Assembly: GCF_002115755.1 (NCBI RefSeq)
Contig: NZ_JFKA01000009.1
Coordinates: 62,001 to 126,000, forward strand
Source: Thalassospira mesophila
GTDB taxonomy: Bacteria; Pseudomonadota; Alphaproteobacteria; Rhodospirillales; Thalassospiraceae
Direction: 5' to 3'
Length of the DNA: 64,000 nucleotides
The notes beneath the pieces were generated by a model, which did no database searches, was not told the DNA's origin, and saw nothing but the letters and a program-made list of their open reading frames with translations. Positions 54,088 through 62,685 of the stretch are shown one piece after another. The position numbers and the translations under genes are program-made. How positions within the stretch are numbered: the first letter of the stretch is position 1; each line of letters begins with the position of its first letter.

Positions 54088-55056
54088 ATGAAACTCAAAT
54101 CACTCGCGCTTGCGGGCGCGCTGGCCATTGGCCTGTCTTTTCCGGCCATGGCCCAGCAAAAACTTCTTGTTGGCTCCACCTCGGCTTCATCCAGCCATTA
54201 TGGCTATTTCGTTGCCGTCGCCAAACTGATCAACGAGAAGGCCGACGGGCTGGAAGCCTCGGTTGTTGAAACCGGCGCCACGATGGACAATTTGCGCCGC
54301 ATCGAACGCAACCAGATCGACCTTGGCCTTGTCACCACCAACGTTGCCCAGCACGCCAAAGCCGGAACCAACAAATTTGAAGGTCATCCGCTCGATATCG
54401 GCTTGTTGTGGGTTTATACCGGCGCGCCGCAAAACGTTATCGTCCGCGAAGATTCCGGCGTTAAAAATCTGGCTGAGCTTTCCGGTGTTCGCTTTAACCC
54501 CGGCATCAAGGGTTCTGCCACCGAAAGCACAACCGAAGCCGTTTTTAAAACCCTTGGTCTGTCGGCCGATTATGTCCGTGGCTCCACCACCGACGTTGTC
54601 GACATGATCAAGGATAACCGCTTGGCCGGTTATGTAAAATCAGGTGCCGGTGAAAAACTCGACAGCTCCACCATAGATATCGCCACCTTTACGCCGATCC
54701 GTGTCCTAAGCCTGACCGACGATCAAAAGAAAACACTGGGCGACAAAATGCCCGATATTTCGCTCGTCGATATTCCGGCAGACACCGCCAACAGCATCCC
54801 GGCTTACTCCACATGGAGCTTTGGTGTTGGTGTTGCGGCAGGCATGAAATTGTCCGAAGATGCCGCCTATAAAATTGTTGATGCGATCATGGCCGATAAA
54901 ACGGTTCAGGGCGAAGCCATGGCCAGCGTCAAAGGGGCCGATCTGGCAAAATTGACGCTGCAATATGGCACCATCCCGTTCCATCCCGGTGCGGCCAAAT
55001 GGTTCCGCGAACATGGCTATGACATTCCAGCCCGCCTGGACCCTGCCAAAAGCTGA
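54088..55056 (+). CDS. TAXI-family TRAP receptor
   Basis: A 322-residue exported receptor with signal peptide (MKLKSLALAGALAIGLSFPAMA-Q) and the TAXI pattern: LVGSTSASSSHYGYFVAVAK, SVVETGATMDNLRRI, LGLVTTNVAQHA, LAELSGVRFNPGIKGSATES. It binds a small carboxylate for the fused permease encoded next, 62 bases downstream. An RBS (GGGAGGAAT) precedes the start, and a 5-bp GCCCG/CGGGC hairpin sits at 54056-54070 in the leader. First gene of a unit with TRAP permease, AtuA and AtuA-like partner. Confidence 0.92.
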   Translation: MKLKSLALAGALAIGLSFPAMAQQKLLVGSTSASSSHYGYFVAVAKLINEKADGLEASVVETGATMDNLRRIERNQIDLGLVTTNVAQHAKAGTNKFEGHPLDIGLLWVYTGAPQNVIVREDSGVKNLAELSGVRFNPGIKGSATESTTEAVFKTLGLSADYVRGSTTDVVDMIKDNRLAGYVKSGAGEKLDSSTIDIATFTPIRVLSLTDDQKKTLGDKMPDISLVDIPADTANSIPAYSTWSFGVGVAAGMKLSEDAAYKIVDAIMADKTVQGEAMASVKGADLAKLTLQYGTIPFHPGAAKWFREHGYDIPARLDPAKS

Positions 55057-55118
55057 CCGCACCTAGGCAACATTAATCATAACAATAAAAACAACGACCA
55101 ACCGGGAGGAAATTCGCC

Positions 55119-56984
55119 ATGCTGTTGCGTGTGCAAAACGGGCTTGCTGTGCTTGTGGGGGCTTTTGTCTTTTACACTGCCGCATCTGGCCCTTTTGAAA
55201 GTCTGATACAGCGTGCGATTTTCCTCGCTCTGGTTGTCTGTCTTGGTCTGGCAATTTATCCGCTGGGCAAAGACACAAAATGGCGGCCAATGGGGCTGTT
55301 CGTCGACATCCTCATTGCTGCCTTCACCCTCATCGCCTGTGGCTATATCGTTATCAATTACGATAAAATCATGACCACCCTGCCCTGGGCCACAAGTTAC
55401 GACATGGTGCTCACAACCTGCCTTGTGATCTCGGTTCTTGAAATTGGCCGCCGGGCAGTTGGCATTATCTTTCCATTGCTTGTGATTATTGGCCTCGCCT
55501 ATGCCCTGTTCGGGCAAAACCTGCCCGGTATTCTTGGCCATCGCGGCTTTGACAGCGCCTTTGTCACCGAAACCATCTTTCTTGGCGATCTGGGCATCTG
55601 GGGCATGCTTACCGGCGTTGCCGCCACGGTTATTGCGGCGTTTGTGCTATTTGGCGCGCTTTTGCTCCATACCGGCGGCGGGCAAAGTTTTATGGACCTT
55701 GCCATGCGCATGGGCGGTCGCCAACCCGGTGGGGCGGCCAAAATCGCCACCATCGCCAGCGGCCTGTTTGGCATGATATCGGGTTCCGCCGTTGCCAATG
55801 TTGCCACCACCGGCAATTTCACCATCCCGATGATGAAACGCTTGGGCTATCCCGCCCCGTTTGCAGCGGCGGTCGAGGCCGTCGCCTCCACCGGCGGGCA
55901 AATTGCCCCGCCCATCATGGGGGCTGCCGCCTTTGTCATGGCCGAAATTCTTGGCATTTCCTATGTCGACATCATGGTCGCTGCCATCATTCCGGCCTTG
56001 CTGTTTTATCTGTCGGTTTTTGTCACCGTGCATATCATTTCGGTACGGCGTGGCTTGCGCCTTGTCCCCGATGATGAACTGCCCGCATGGTCCCATATTT
56101 TGCAGTGGCGTCGGGTTCTGCCCATTATCGCCGCCCTTACCGGGCTGGGCATTGGCATTTTCATGGGCCGTTCGGTTGCCACCTCCGCCTTTTACGGCAT
56201 TGTCGGCTTGCTGATTGCCTTTGTTGGCACATCGCTTGGCAAACTCACCACGGCGGAAATGGCCCGGCGCGTAATTGATGGCATCGCCGATGCAGGCAAA
56301 GGCATGGTCATTATCGGCGTGTTGCTGGCCGGGGCGCAAATTCTGGTTTCCATGATCAATATGACCGGCATTGGCGTATCGCTTAGCTCCATGATCGTTG
56401 CCATAGCCGGTAATTCCATTGTGCTGGTCGCGTTAATTGTCGCGCTTGTCTGCCTGATCATGGGCATGGGCCTGCCCACAACGGCGGCTTATGTTCTGGT
56501 CGCCGCTGTTCTGGCCCCCGCCTTGATCAATGTCGGGGTTGATCCGTTAACCGCGCATTTGTTCGTGTTTTATTTCGCCACCATTTCGGTCATAACACCA
56601 CCGGTCTGCGTGGCAGTATTTGTGGCTTCCGGCATTGCCAATACCAACTGGCTGCCCGCCGCGGTCGAGGCCGTTCGTCTGGGTGCTGTCACCTATATCG
56701 TGCCGTTCCTGTTGCTCCTGTATCCCGGCATGACCGGGCGGGGCGGCGCCCTTGAGGTCATTAATGCCTGCATCTCCGGGCTGGTGCTGGTCTTCGCCAT
56801 TCCGGCCCTGCTGGGCGGGCAACGGCTGTTGGGCCATATCTGGCTGGATCGCGCCATCTTGCTGGTCTGCATCGCCCTTGCCATCTGGTCGTTTGTGCTG
56901 GCCCCGATCATCGCCGTTGCCGTGTTGGCAGGCTGCTATTACTGGTCCCGGGCCCATAAACCCGCACAGGAGGCCCGGTCATGA
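55119..56984 (+). CDS. TRAP transporter fused permease (TAXI type, DctQM fusion)
   Basis: A 621-residue membrane protein that combines an N-terminal four-helix DctQ-like part with a DctM part: AFVLFGALLLHTGGGQSFMD, GMISGSAVANVATTGNFTIP, GGQIAPPIMGAAAFVMAEIL, MGMGLPTTAAYVLVAAVLAP and FYFATISVITPPVCVAVFVA. Fused permeases of this form are the normal partners of TAXI receptors. It overlaps the AtuA gene by four bases. Confidence 0.93.
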   Translation: MLLRVQNGLAVLVGAFVFYTAASGPFESLIQRAIFLALVVCLGLAIYPLGKDTKWRPMGLFVDILIAAFTLIACGYIVINYDKIMTTLPWATSYDMVLTTCLVISVLEIGRRAVGIIFPLLVIIGLAYALFGQNLPGILGHRGFDSAFVTETIFLGDLGIWGMLTGVAATVIAAFVLFGALLLHTGGGQSFMDLAMRMGGRQPGGAAKIATIASGLFGMISGSAVANVATTGNFTIPMMKRLGYPAPFAAAVEAVASTGGQIAPPIMGAAAFVMAEILGISYVDIMVAAIIPALLFYLSVFVTVHIISVRRGLRLVPDDELPAWSHILQWRRVLPIIAALTGLGIGIFMGRSVATSAFYGIVGLLIAFVGTSLGKLTTAEMARRVIDGIADAGKGMVIIGVLLAGAQILVSMINMTGIGVSLSSMIVAIAGNSIVLVALIVALVCLIMGMGLPTTAAYVLVAAVLAPALINVGVDPLTAHLFVFYFATISVITPPVCVAVFVASGIANTNWLPAAVEAVRLGAVTYIVPFLLLLYPGMTGRGGALEVINACISGLVLVFAIPALLGGQRLLGHIWLDRAILLVCIALAIWSFVLAPIIAVAVLAGCYYWSRAHKPAQEARS

Positions 56985-58318
56985 AAACCCTGCGCATTGG
57001 CACCGGGGCCGGTTTTGCCGGCGACCGTATCGAACCTGCCGTCGAACTGGCGCAAAATGGTAATCTTGATTATCTGGTGTTTGAATGTCTGGCCGAACGC
57101 ACCATCGCCCTGGCCCAACAGGCCCGCATGGCCGACCCGGACGCGGGTTATGACCCCTTGCTCGAACGTCGTATGCGCGCAGTTTTGCCGATCTGCCATC
57201 ACAACAAAACCCGCATCATTTCCAATATGGGCGCAGCAAACCCGGTCATGGCCGGTCAACGCACGCTCGAGATTGCCCGCGAACTGGGCTTAACCGGCCT
57301 GAGCATTGCCGTGGTCTGCGGTGATGATGTTCACGACCAGCTAAACCCGAACACCTTTACCCTGATGGAAACCGGCGAAACATTGGCGCAATTTAACAAA
57401 CCGGTTATTTCCGCCAATGCCTATCTCGGCGCCGGGCCAATTGTTGAAGCCCTCGTACAGGGTGCCGATATTGTCTTAACCGGGCGCGTGGCCGACCCCG
57501 CCATGTTTCTCGCCCCGCAGATTTACGAATTTGGCTGGTCGATGGATGACTGGCAAAAACTGGGCCGGGGTACATTGGTCGGCCATTTGCTGGAATGTGG
57601 CGGGCAAATTACCGGCGGTTATTTCGCCGATCCGGGGGTTAAGGACGTGCCCGACATTGCCCGGCTGGGCTTTCCCTTGGCCGAAGTATCGGAAAACGGC
57701 GATGCCATCATCACCAAAACACCGGGCACCGGCGGCATTGTCAGCGTCGCCACCTGCAGCGAACAATTGCTTTACGAAGTCCACAATCCCGCCAGCTATT
57801 TGCAACCCGACGTCATCGCCGACTTTTCCGGCGTCCATATCCAACAGGTCGGGCCAGACCGCGTTGCCATCACCGGCGGTTCTGGTCATGCGCGGACGAG
57901 CACGCTGAAAGTTTCGGTTGGCTATGTCGATTCATTCATCGGCGAAGGGCAAATATCCTATGCCGGTGCGGGCTGTGTTGCGCGTGGTCGCCTCGCGCTG
58001 GATATCGTTCGTGAGCGTCTCAACATCACCAATGTCACTTGTCAGGAAATACGCTGCGATCTGATCGGGCTTGATGCTGTTTTGGGGGCGTTCGAGGGCG
58101 ACACCACCCGCATCCCCGAAATCCGCGCCCGCTTCACCGCCCGTACAGCCTCATTGGCCGACGCCCGGCGCATCGGCGAAGAAGTCGAAAGCCTGTATCT
58201 AAACGGCCCGGCGGCGGGCGGCGGCGTCACCCGGTCCGCCCGGCAAATTGTCGGCATTGTATCGGGCCTGCTTGACGAAACCCTGATCACGCCCACCCTC
58301 ACCATGCTGGAGGTTTAA
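56981..58318 (+). CDS. AtuA-family protein (DUF1446)
   Basis: A 445-residue protein of the AtuA/DUF1446 family, with IGTGAGFAGDRIEPAVELA at the start, YLVFECLAERTIALAQQARM, ISNMGAANPVMAG, VVCGDDVHDQ, ADIVLTGRVADPAMFLAPQI and GGIVSVATCSEQLLYEVHNP. Family members occur in acyclic terpene utilisation (AtuA) and in uncharacterised carboxylate operons; the reaction is not established. The 4-base overlap with the TRAP permease and the 3-base gap to the AtuA-like gene suggest it processes the imported compound. The C-terminal domain present in longer AtuA proteins is encoded separately by the next gene. Confidence 0.85.
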   Translation: MKTLRIGTGAGFAGDRIEPAVELAQNGNLDYLVFECLAERTIALAQQARMADPDAGYDPLLERRMRAVLPICHHNKTRIISNMGAANPVMAGQRTLEIARELGLTGLSIAVVCGDDVHDQLNPNTFTLMETGETLAQFNKPVISANAYLGAGPIVEALVQGADIVLTGRVADPAMFLAPQIYEFGWSMDDWQKLGRGTLVGHLLECGGQITGGYFADPGVKDVPDIARLGFPLAEVSENGDAIITKTPGTGGIVSVATCSEQLLYEVHNPASYLQPDVIADFSGVHIQQVGPDRVAITGGSGHARTSTLKVSVGYVDSFIGEGQISYAGAGCVARGRLALDIVRERLNITNVTCQEIRCDLIGLDAVLGAFEGDTTRIPEIRARFTARTASLADARRIGEEVESLYLNGPAAGGGVTRSARQIVGIVSGLLDETLITPTLTMLEV

Positions 58319-58321
58319 CCC

Positions 58322-58630
58322 ATGCGGCTCCATCAAATCGCCCATTGCCGTACTGGCGACAAGGGCAATATCTCCAACATTTCCGTCATCGCCTATGACC
58401 GTGCGCATTTTGATCTGTTGCGCAAAATCCTGACCTCGCAACAGGTTGCGACACGTTTTGCCAATATCGCGGGCGGCCCCATCGAACGCTACGAACTGCC
58501 CCAACTTGGCGCGTTAAATTTCGTTTTGCACAACGCTCTGGGTGGCGGCGTCACCCGGTCGCTCGCCCTCGATGCCCACGGCAAATGCCTTGCCTCCGCC
58601 ATGCTCGACATCGAAATTCCCGATTTTTGA
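58322..58630 (+). CDS. AtuA-like ferredoxin-fold partner protein
   Basis: A 102-residue protein (MRLHQIAHCRTGDKGNISNI..., GPIERYELPQLGALNFVLHN, ALGGGVTRSLALDAHGKCLA) corresponding to the C-terminal domain of full-length AtuA proteins. HCRTGDKGN and GGGVTRSL are strongly conserved in the family. It starts three bases after the AtuA stop and probably forms a complex with AtuA. It ends the operon; no clear terminator follows. Confidence 0.83.
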   Translation: MRLHQIAHCRTGDKGNISNISVIAYDRAHFDLLRKILTSQQVATRFANIAGGPIERYELPQLGALNFVLHNALGGGVTRSLALDAHGKCLASAMLDIEIPDF

Positions 58631-58681
58631 CGGAAAAGGGCGCAATTTAAGCGGCGAGATATCCGCTGATTGGGACATGCC

Positions 58682-58732
58682 GCAAATAATAATGCGAATT
58701 ACTATTGTTTGCAGTTGATCTTCGCGTATATT
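58682..58732 (+). promoter_or_regulatory. Fur-like palindrome overlapping a promoter, upstream of AraC/TonB receptor genes
   Basis: The 31-base imperfect palindrome at 58682-58712 (arms GCAAATAATA and TATTGTTTGC) contains a 19-mer (58688-58706) that agrees with the Fur consensus at 14 of 19 positions. It overlaps a plausible promoter: -35 TTGTTT (58705-58710), 16-base spacer, -10 TATATT (58727-58732), start near 58740. Iron-dependent repression of the AraC regulator gene is inferred; an AraC-type or other operator is the alternative. Confidence 0.55.
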
Positions 58733-58786
58733 GGGTAATGACCAGACAATAATGTCTTTCCCAACGCGCCGGCAGGAGTGCCAAGC

Positions 58787-59674
58787 ATGACATTCCATCC
58801 CCGCATGACCAGCCGGATCGAAGGCATTTCGATCATGGAAGATTTACGTTATCGCCGCTGGAAAACAGGGATAACCGATCTATGGCATGTTTCCTGCGAC
58901 AAAAATGCCACCGGCACCTATGTCTCGCAGGCCCCTCGCCTTGTCGCGGTGCTTGAATGTATTGGTGAAGGGCAGTTTCATATCCCGGCAGCATCAGACC
59001 ATCCCCGCAATCGCCAGCAAGAAGCCGGGTGTCTGTATTACATTCCCGCCGGGATGGAACTTTCATCGCAAATCAGCGGCCCGTGCCAATTGCGCCATCT
59101 CGATTTTCACCTTGATATGGCCCAGGTGGAAACCTGTTTTTCCTGCGATTTGAACCGAAGTGCCGTCGAAACCCCTCGGATCAAATTTTGTGATTTGCGC
59201 ATCAAGTCGCTGGTCAAACTGATTGCCGACGATTTTAATCATCAAAGCCCGGAAAACGACCTGTATGGCGAAAGTCTGGTTTCGGCCCTGACTGCGGCTC
59301 TGTTTGCACCCCAATGCCAGAACGAGCCCGAACGCAAACGCGGCAAACTTGCCCCCCACCAGTTGCGCAAATCCATCGATTTTATTGAACAAAATTGCGA
59401 TCGCATTATCCGGCTTGATGAACTGGCAGGCATGGCGGGTTTATCGCAATCGTATTTTTGTTCTGCCTTTCGCGAGTCAACCGGGATGCCGCCGCACAAA
59501 TGGCAAATGAAAGCCCGAATTGCCCAGGCAAAACAAATGCTAAAGGATCGCGACGTTTCGCTGGCAAGTGTGGCCACCAATGTCGGCTTTGCCGATCAGG
59601 CCCATTTAACCCGTGTTTTCCGTCAAATTGTTGGCCACACGCCCGGCGCATGGCGGAAAGAACAAACATTATGA
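58787..59674 (+). CDS. AraC-family regulator, probably of iron/siderophore uptake
   Basis: A 295-residue regulator: an N-terminal ligand-sensing part like that of PchR-type regulators and a C-terminal AraC domain with two helix-turn-helices (LDELAGMAGLSQSYFCSAFR and VSLASVATNVGFADQAHLTR), followed by VGHTPGAWR. I chose the ATG at 58787, nine bases after a GGAG; a GTG three codons upstream is less likely. A TonB-dependent siderophore receptor gene follows 114 bases downstream on the same strand, and a Fur-like box lies upstream, so it probably activates the receptor gene in response to its ferri-siderophore. Confidence 0.85.
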   Translation: MTFHPRMTSRIEGISIMEDLRYRRWKTGITDLWHVSCDKNATGTYVSQAPRLVAVLECIGEGQFHIPAASDHPRNRQQEAGCLYYIPAGMELSSQISGPCQLRHLDFHLDMAQVETCFSCDLNRSAVETPRIKFCDLRIKSLVKLIADDFNHQSPENDLYGESLVSALTAALFAPQCQNEPERKRGKLAPHQLRKSIDFIEQNCDRIIRLDELAGMAGLSQSYFCSAFRESTGMPPHKWQMKARIAQAKQMLKDRDVSLASVATNVGFADQAHLTRVFRQIVGHTPGAWRKEQTL

Positions 59675-59788
59675 AATTAAACCAAAATCTGTTCAATACA
59701 GCCAAATAGGCTTCAATATTCCCCGTCTGCTCTCGTGCTATCGCATTGTCACATTCACAATGGCAACCGATACAGGGAAATCCCCGAA

Positions 59789-61948
59789 ATGAATTTCAAG
59801 ACACATCCGTGGTCAAAATCGTTTCTTCTGGGCACGGCCGCACTTCTTTCCATCAGCTATACCAGTTTCGCGCACGCCCAAAGCAATGACGCAGAAGTTG
59901 TCGTCGATCCCATCGTCATTGACGGCGAGCAGGACAAATCAACTGCAATCTCGCCGGTGAACGGATACGTCGCGCAAAAAACCTCGGCAGGCTCAAAAAC
60001 CGACACCCCGATCAGCGAAGTCCCCCAATCAGTTTCCGTCATTGGCCGTGAAGAAATGGATGATCGAGGTGCCACCAAGATTGACGAGGCCCTGCGCTAC
60101 ACCCCCGGTGTTTACACCCAGCCTTTCGGGCCTGACAGTGACACCAACTGGATCTTCATTCGCGGTTTTCAGGCAACCGCAACCGGCGTTTATATGGATG
60201 GGCTGCAAAATTACAGCTACGGTTTTGGCGGCTTTTATGTCGACAGCTATAACCTTGAACGTGTCGAAGTTTTGCGCGGTGCATCGTCGGTTTTATATGG
60301 CGGGGCAAATCCCGGCGGCCTGGTCAATTATGTCAGCAAACGCCCAACCGGCGACCGTCTGCGCCATGTTGATGCCAGCGTCACCGACACCGGCAAAATG
60401 TCCACCGGCATCGATTTTAGCGACCGGCTCAGCAATGTTGCCGCCTATCGCCTCAGCGGCATTATCTCAGATGGCGATGGCAGCACCGATTTTTCCGAAG
60501 GTTTTAAAGGCAGCATCGCGCCCAGCTTTACCTGGACGCCCAACGATACCACCAGCCTGACCATTTTAACCAACTATACCTTTATGGACGAAACCCATAA
60601 TGGCGGCGCGTTTTTGCCCTATACGGGCACCGTGGTTGATGCGCCGTTTGGCAAAATAGACCCGGATTCAAACTTCACCGAACCCGGGCTGGATAAATAT
60701 CTGCGCCGCCAATACAGCGCCGGGTACGAGCTGTCCCACGACATTAACGACAATCTGACCTTCCGTCAGAACCTGCGTGTCGGTCGCGCCGAAATTCACG
60801 AAGTGTCACTTTATGCCTATGGTTATGATTCCTACAGCGCCACCCCAACCGGCAGCAATTATGACCTTAGCCGCATCAATTTTGAACATCGCACCACGGT
60901 CAACACCATCGGGCTTGATAACCAGCTTGAACAAAAATTCGATACCGGCTTCCTCAACCACACCCTGATGGGCGGCATCGATTACAAACGCTACGACATG
61001 GATCAGGTCCAACTGTCCGGCTCGGCCACCACCATCAATGCGGTTAACCCGGTATATGATGCCAGCGCCCAGGGGGCACGGTCTTCCTATATCGATCAGG
61101 ATCTGGTCATGAACCAGGTCGGTTTTTATGCCCAGGACCAAATCCGGTTTGGTGACGGCTGGTTAACCACCCTGAACGGCCGTTACGATTATTTGTCAAC
61201 CAAATCCGAAGGCACCACCGAATATGACAGCACCGAAGGCGAATGGAGCGGTCGCGCCGGTCTGGCTTATCTTTTTGATAACGGCCTAACCCCTTATGCC
61301 AGCGTTTCCAGCTCGTTTAACCCAGTGCTTGATACCACCAATGACGGCGCATTAATGCAGCCCGAAACCGGGCAACAATATGAAGTCGGCCTGAAATATG
61401 CCCCCACCAGCTTCGATGCCCTGTTCACCGTCGCGATGTTTGACCTGACCCGCCAAAACGTCGTCACCGGCTCTGGCGTTAACAAATCACAGCTTGGCGA
61501 GGTTAATTCCAAGGGCCTTGAATTTGAAGCCAAAACCAACCTGACCCGCAACCTCAAACTGACCGCCAGCTTTACCGCCATGGCGGGGGAAATCACCAAG
61601 GATAACGACGCCACAACAGTTGGAAAAACCCCCTATCTGTTCCCCGAACGTCAGGCAGCCCTTGCTGTAGATTACACCTTTGACCAAGGCGTTCTCGACG
61701 GCATTACACTGGGCGGCGGCGCACGATATCAGGGTGCCACCTGGGCAGATAATGCCAACAAGTACAAGGTGCCCTCGGCAACTGTTTATGACGCCAAAAT
61801 TGGCTACGCCATTGACAATATGTGGGGAGTTGATTTGAACGTCACCAACCTGTTTGACAAAACCTATGTCGCGGGCTGCCAGACAGAATTTTCCTGCGGT
61901 TACGCCGAAGGCCGCACAGCCCTGCTCAAGCTCCATGTAAACTGGTAA
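59789..61948 (+). CDS. TonB-dependent siderophore receptor
   Basis: A 719-residue outer-membrane receptor with signal peptide (SFLLGTAALLSISYTSFAHAQ), a TonB-box-like DPIVIDG, the plug domain (PQSVSVIGREEMDDRGATKI, LRYTPGVYTQPFG, VEVLRGASSVLYGGANPGGL, VNYVSKRPTG) and a 22-strand-type barrel ending in the aromatic LHVNW. The plug pattern is that of TonB-siderophore receptors for ferri-siderophores of the hydroxamate/mixed type. There is no N-terminal signalling (STN) extension. I use the ATG at 59789, with AGGGAAA upstream, rather than the frame start at 59735. A strong terminator follows. Confidence 0.93.
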   Translation: MNFKTHPWSKSFLLGTAALLSISYTSFAHAQSNDAEVVVDPIVIDGEQDKSTAISPVNGYVAQKTSAGSKTDTPISEVPQSVSVIGREEMDDRGATKIDEALRYTPGVYTQPFGPDSDTNWIFIRGFQATATGVYMDGLQNYSYGFGGFYVDSYNLERVEVLRGASSVLYGGANPGGLVNYVSKRPTGDRLRHVDASVTDTGKMSTGIDFSDRLSNVAAYRLSGIISDGDGSTDFSEGFKGSIAPSFTWTPNDTTSLTILTNYTFMDETHNGGAFLPYTGTVVDAPFGKIDPDSNFTEPGLDKYLRRQYSAGYELSHDINDNLTFRQNLRVGRAEIHEVSLYAYGYDSYSATPTGSNYDLSRINFEHRTTVNTIGLDNQLEQKFDTGFLNHTLMGGIDYKRYDMDQVQLSGSATTINAVNPVYDASAQGARSSYIDQDLVMNQVGFYAQDQIRFGDGWLTTLNGRYDYLSTKSEGTTEYDSTEGEWSGRAGLAYLFDNGLTPYASVSSSFNPVLDTTNDGALMQPETGQQYEVGLKYAPTSFDALFTVAMFDLTRQNVVTGSGVNKSQLGEVNSKGLEFEAKTNLTRNLKLTASFTAMAGEITKDNDATTVGKTPYLFPERQAALAVDYTFDQGVLDGITLGGGARYQGATWADNANKYKVPSATVYDAKIGYAIDNMWGVDLNVTNLFDKTYVAGCQTEFSCGYAEGRTALLKLHVNW

Positions 61949-61986
61949 TTTGCGGTTCTTGAAATAGCGTATAACCGAACACACCC

Positions 61987-62025
61987 AAAGCTGACGGATT
62001 TCACCACAAATCCGTCAGCTTTTTT
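61987..62025 (+). terminator. Strong rho-independent terminator after TonB receptor gene
   Basis: A perfect 15-bp stem (AAAGCTGACGGATTT/AAATCCGTCAGCTTT) with a 6-nt loop continues into a T tract, 38 bases after the receptor stop. Confidence 0.92.
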
Positions 62026-62580
62026 ATGGGCTAATCCGCCGTCCCCGGGCTTGTCGGCGGCACTTGTGTGCCATTGCTCCGAAACAAACCTCTCTCTTTT
62101 TCCAAAAAATTTCATTTTCGAAAATTTATATACAAAAATACGCCTTGACGCCCTGTGCCATCGCAAACATTTTGTCGATAATTCTATTCTTGCTATCCAA
62201 CTTTCGCGGTAAACAGCAATTATCCGCACTCAGAACCCTTCCCCCTTACCCATGTGCCTTTTTACCCGTAATGCAATGCGAAGTTTCCGCACCACACTCG
62301 TCATTCGCGCGCCTTTCCGCATGACCGCACCGGTCGTTAACTCCCCGTTTTCGCCGAGATATCAAAGGTTTTAGTGCGTGCAAGCCTGACCGCAACGCCA
62401 TAATCACACCCCGCTGATATTTTCAATTTGCAACGATTCTGTAAAATGGACCGTACACATCAGGTAGCATGTCGCTTATATTTATCAACATGAGATTGTT
62501 TTTTCTATTTAAGTTTAAATGCAAAAACAATCACTTATCGACGTCTTTTGCGCAAATTCGTTGAAAATTTATCGAATATT
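62026..62580. other. AT-rich intergenic region upstream of glpD
   Basis: No gene is recognised in this stretch. Composition is AT-rich toward its right end, where the glpD promoter would be expected. Short open frames lack ribosome sites and family resemblance. Confidence 0.45.
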
Positions 62581-62631
62581 TTATTTTCACTTGCGTTTAA
62601 TTTTACATGTTTGTAACGTTTGTGAAAATAA
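62581..62631. promoter_or_regulatory. Inverted repeat in the glpD leader
   Basis: TTATTTTCAC (62581-62590) and GTGAAAATAA (62622-62631) form a perfect 10-bp inverted repeat spaced by 31 bases, ending 54 bases before the glpD start. It could be a pair of repressor half-sites (a GlpR-type regulator) or a leader stem. The regulator is unknown. Confidence 0.35.
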
Positions 62632-62685
62632 GGAACGACAGCTGATACCAGCGGTCAATAATCCGGGCAATCAGGGAGGAAGCGG

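Noticed and set aside
62064-62324. Possible 86-residue gene between the TonB receptor and glpD
   Set aside because: No ribosome site, irregular composition and no recognisable motif.
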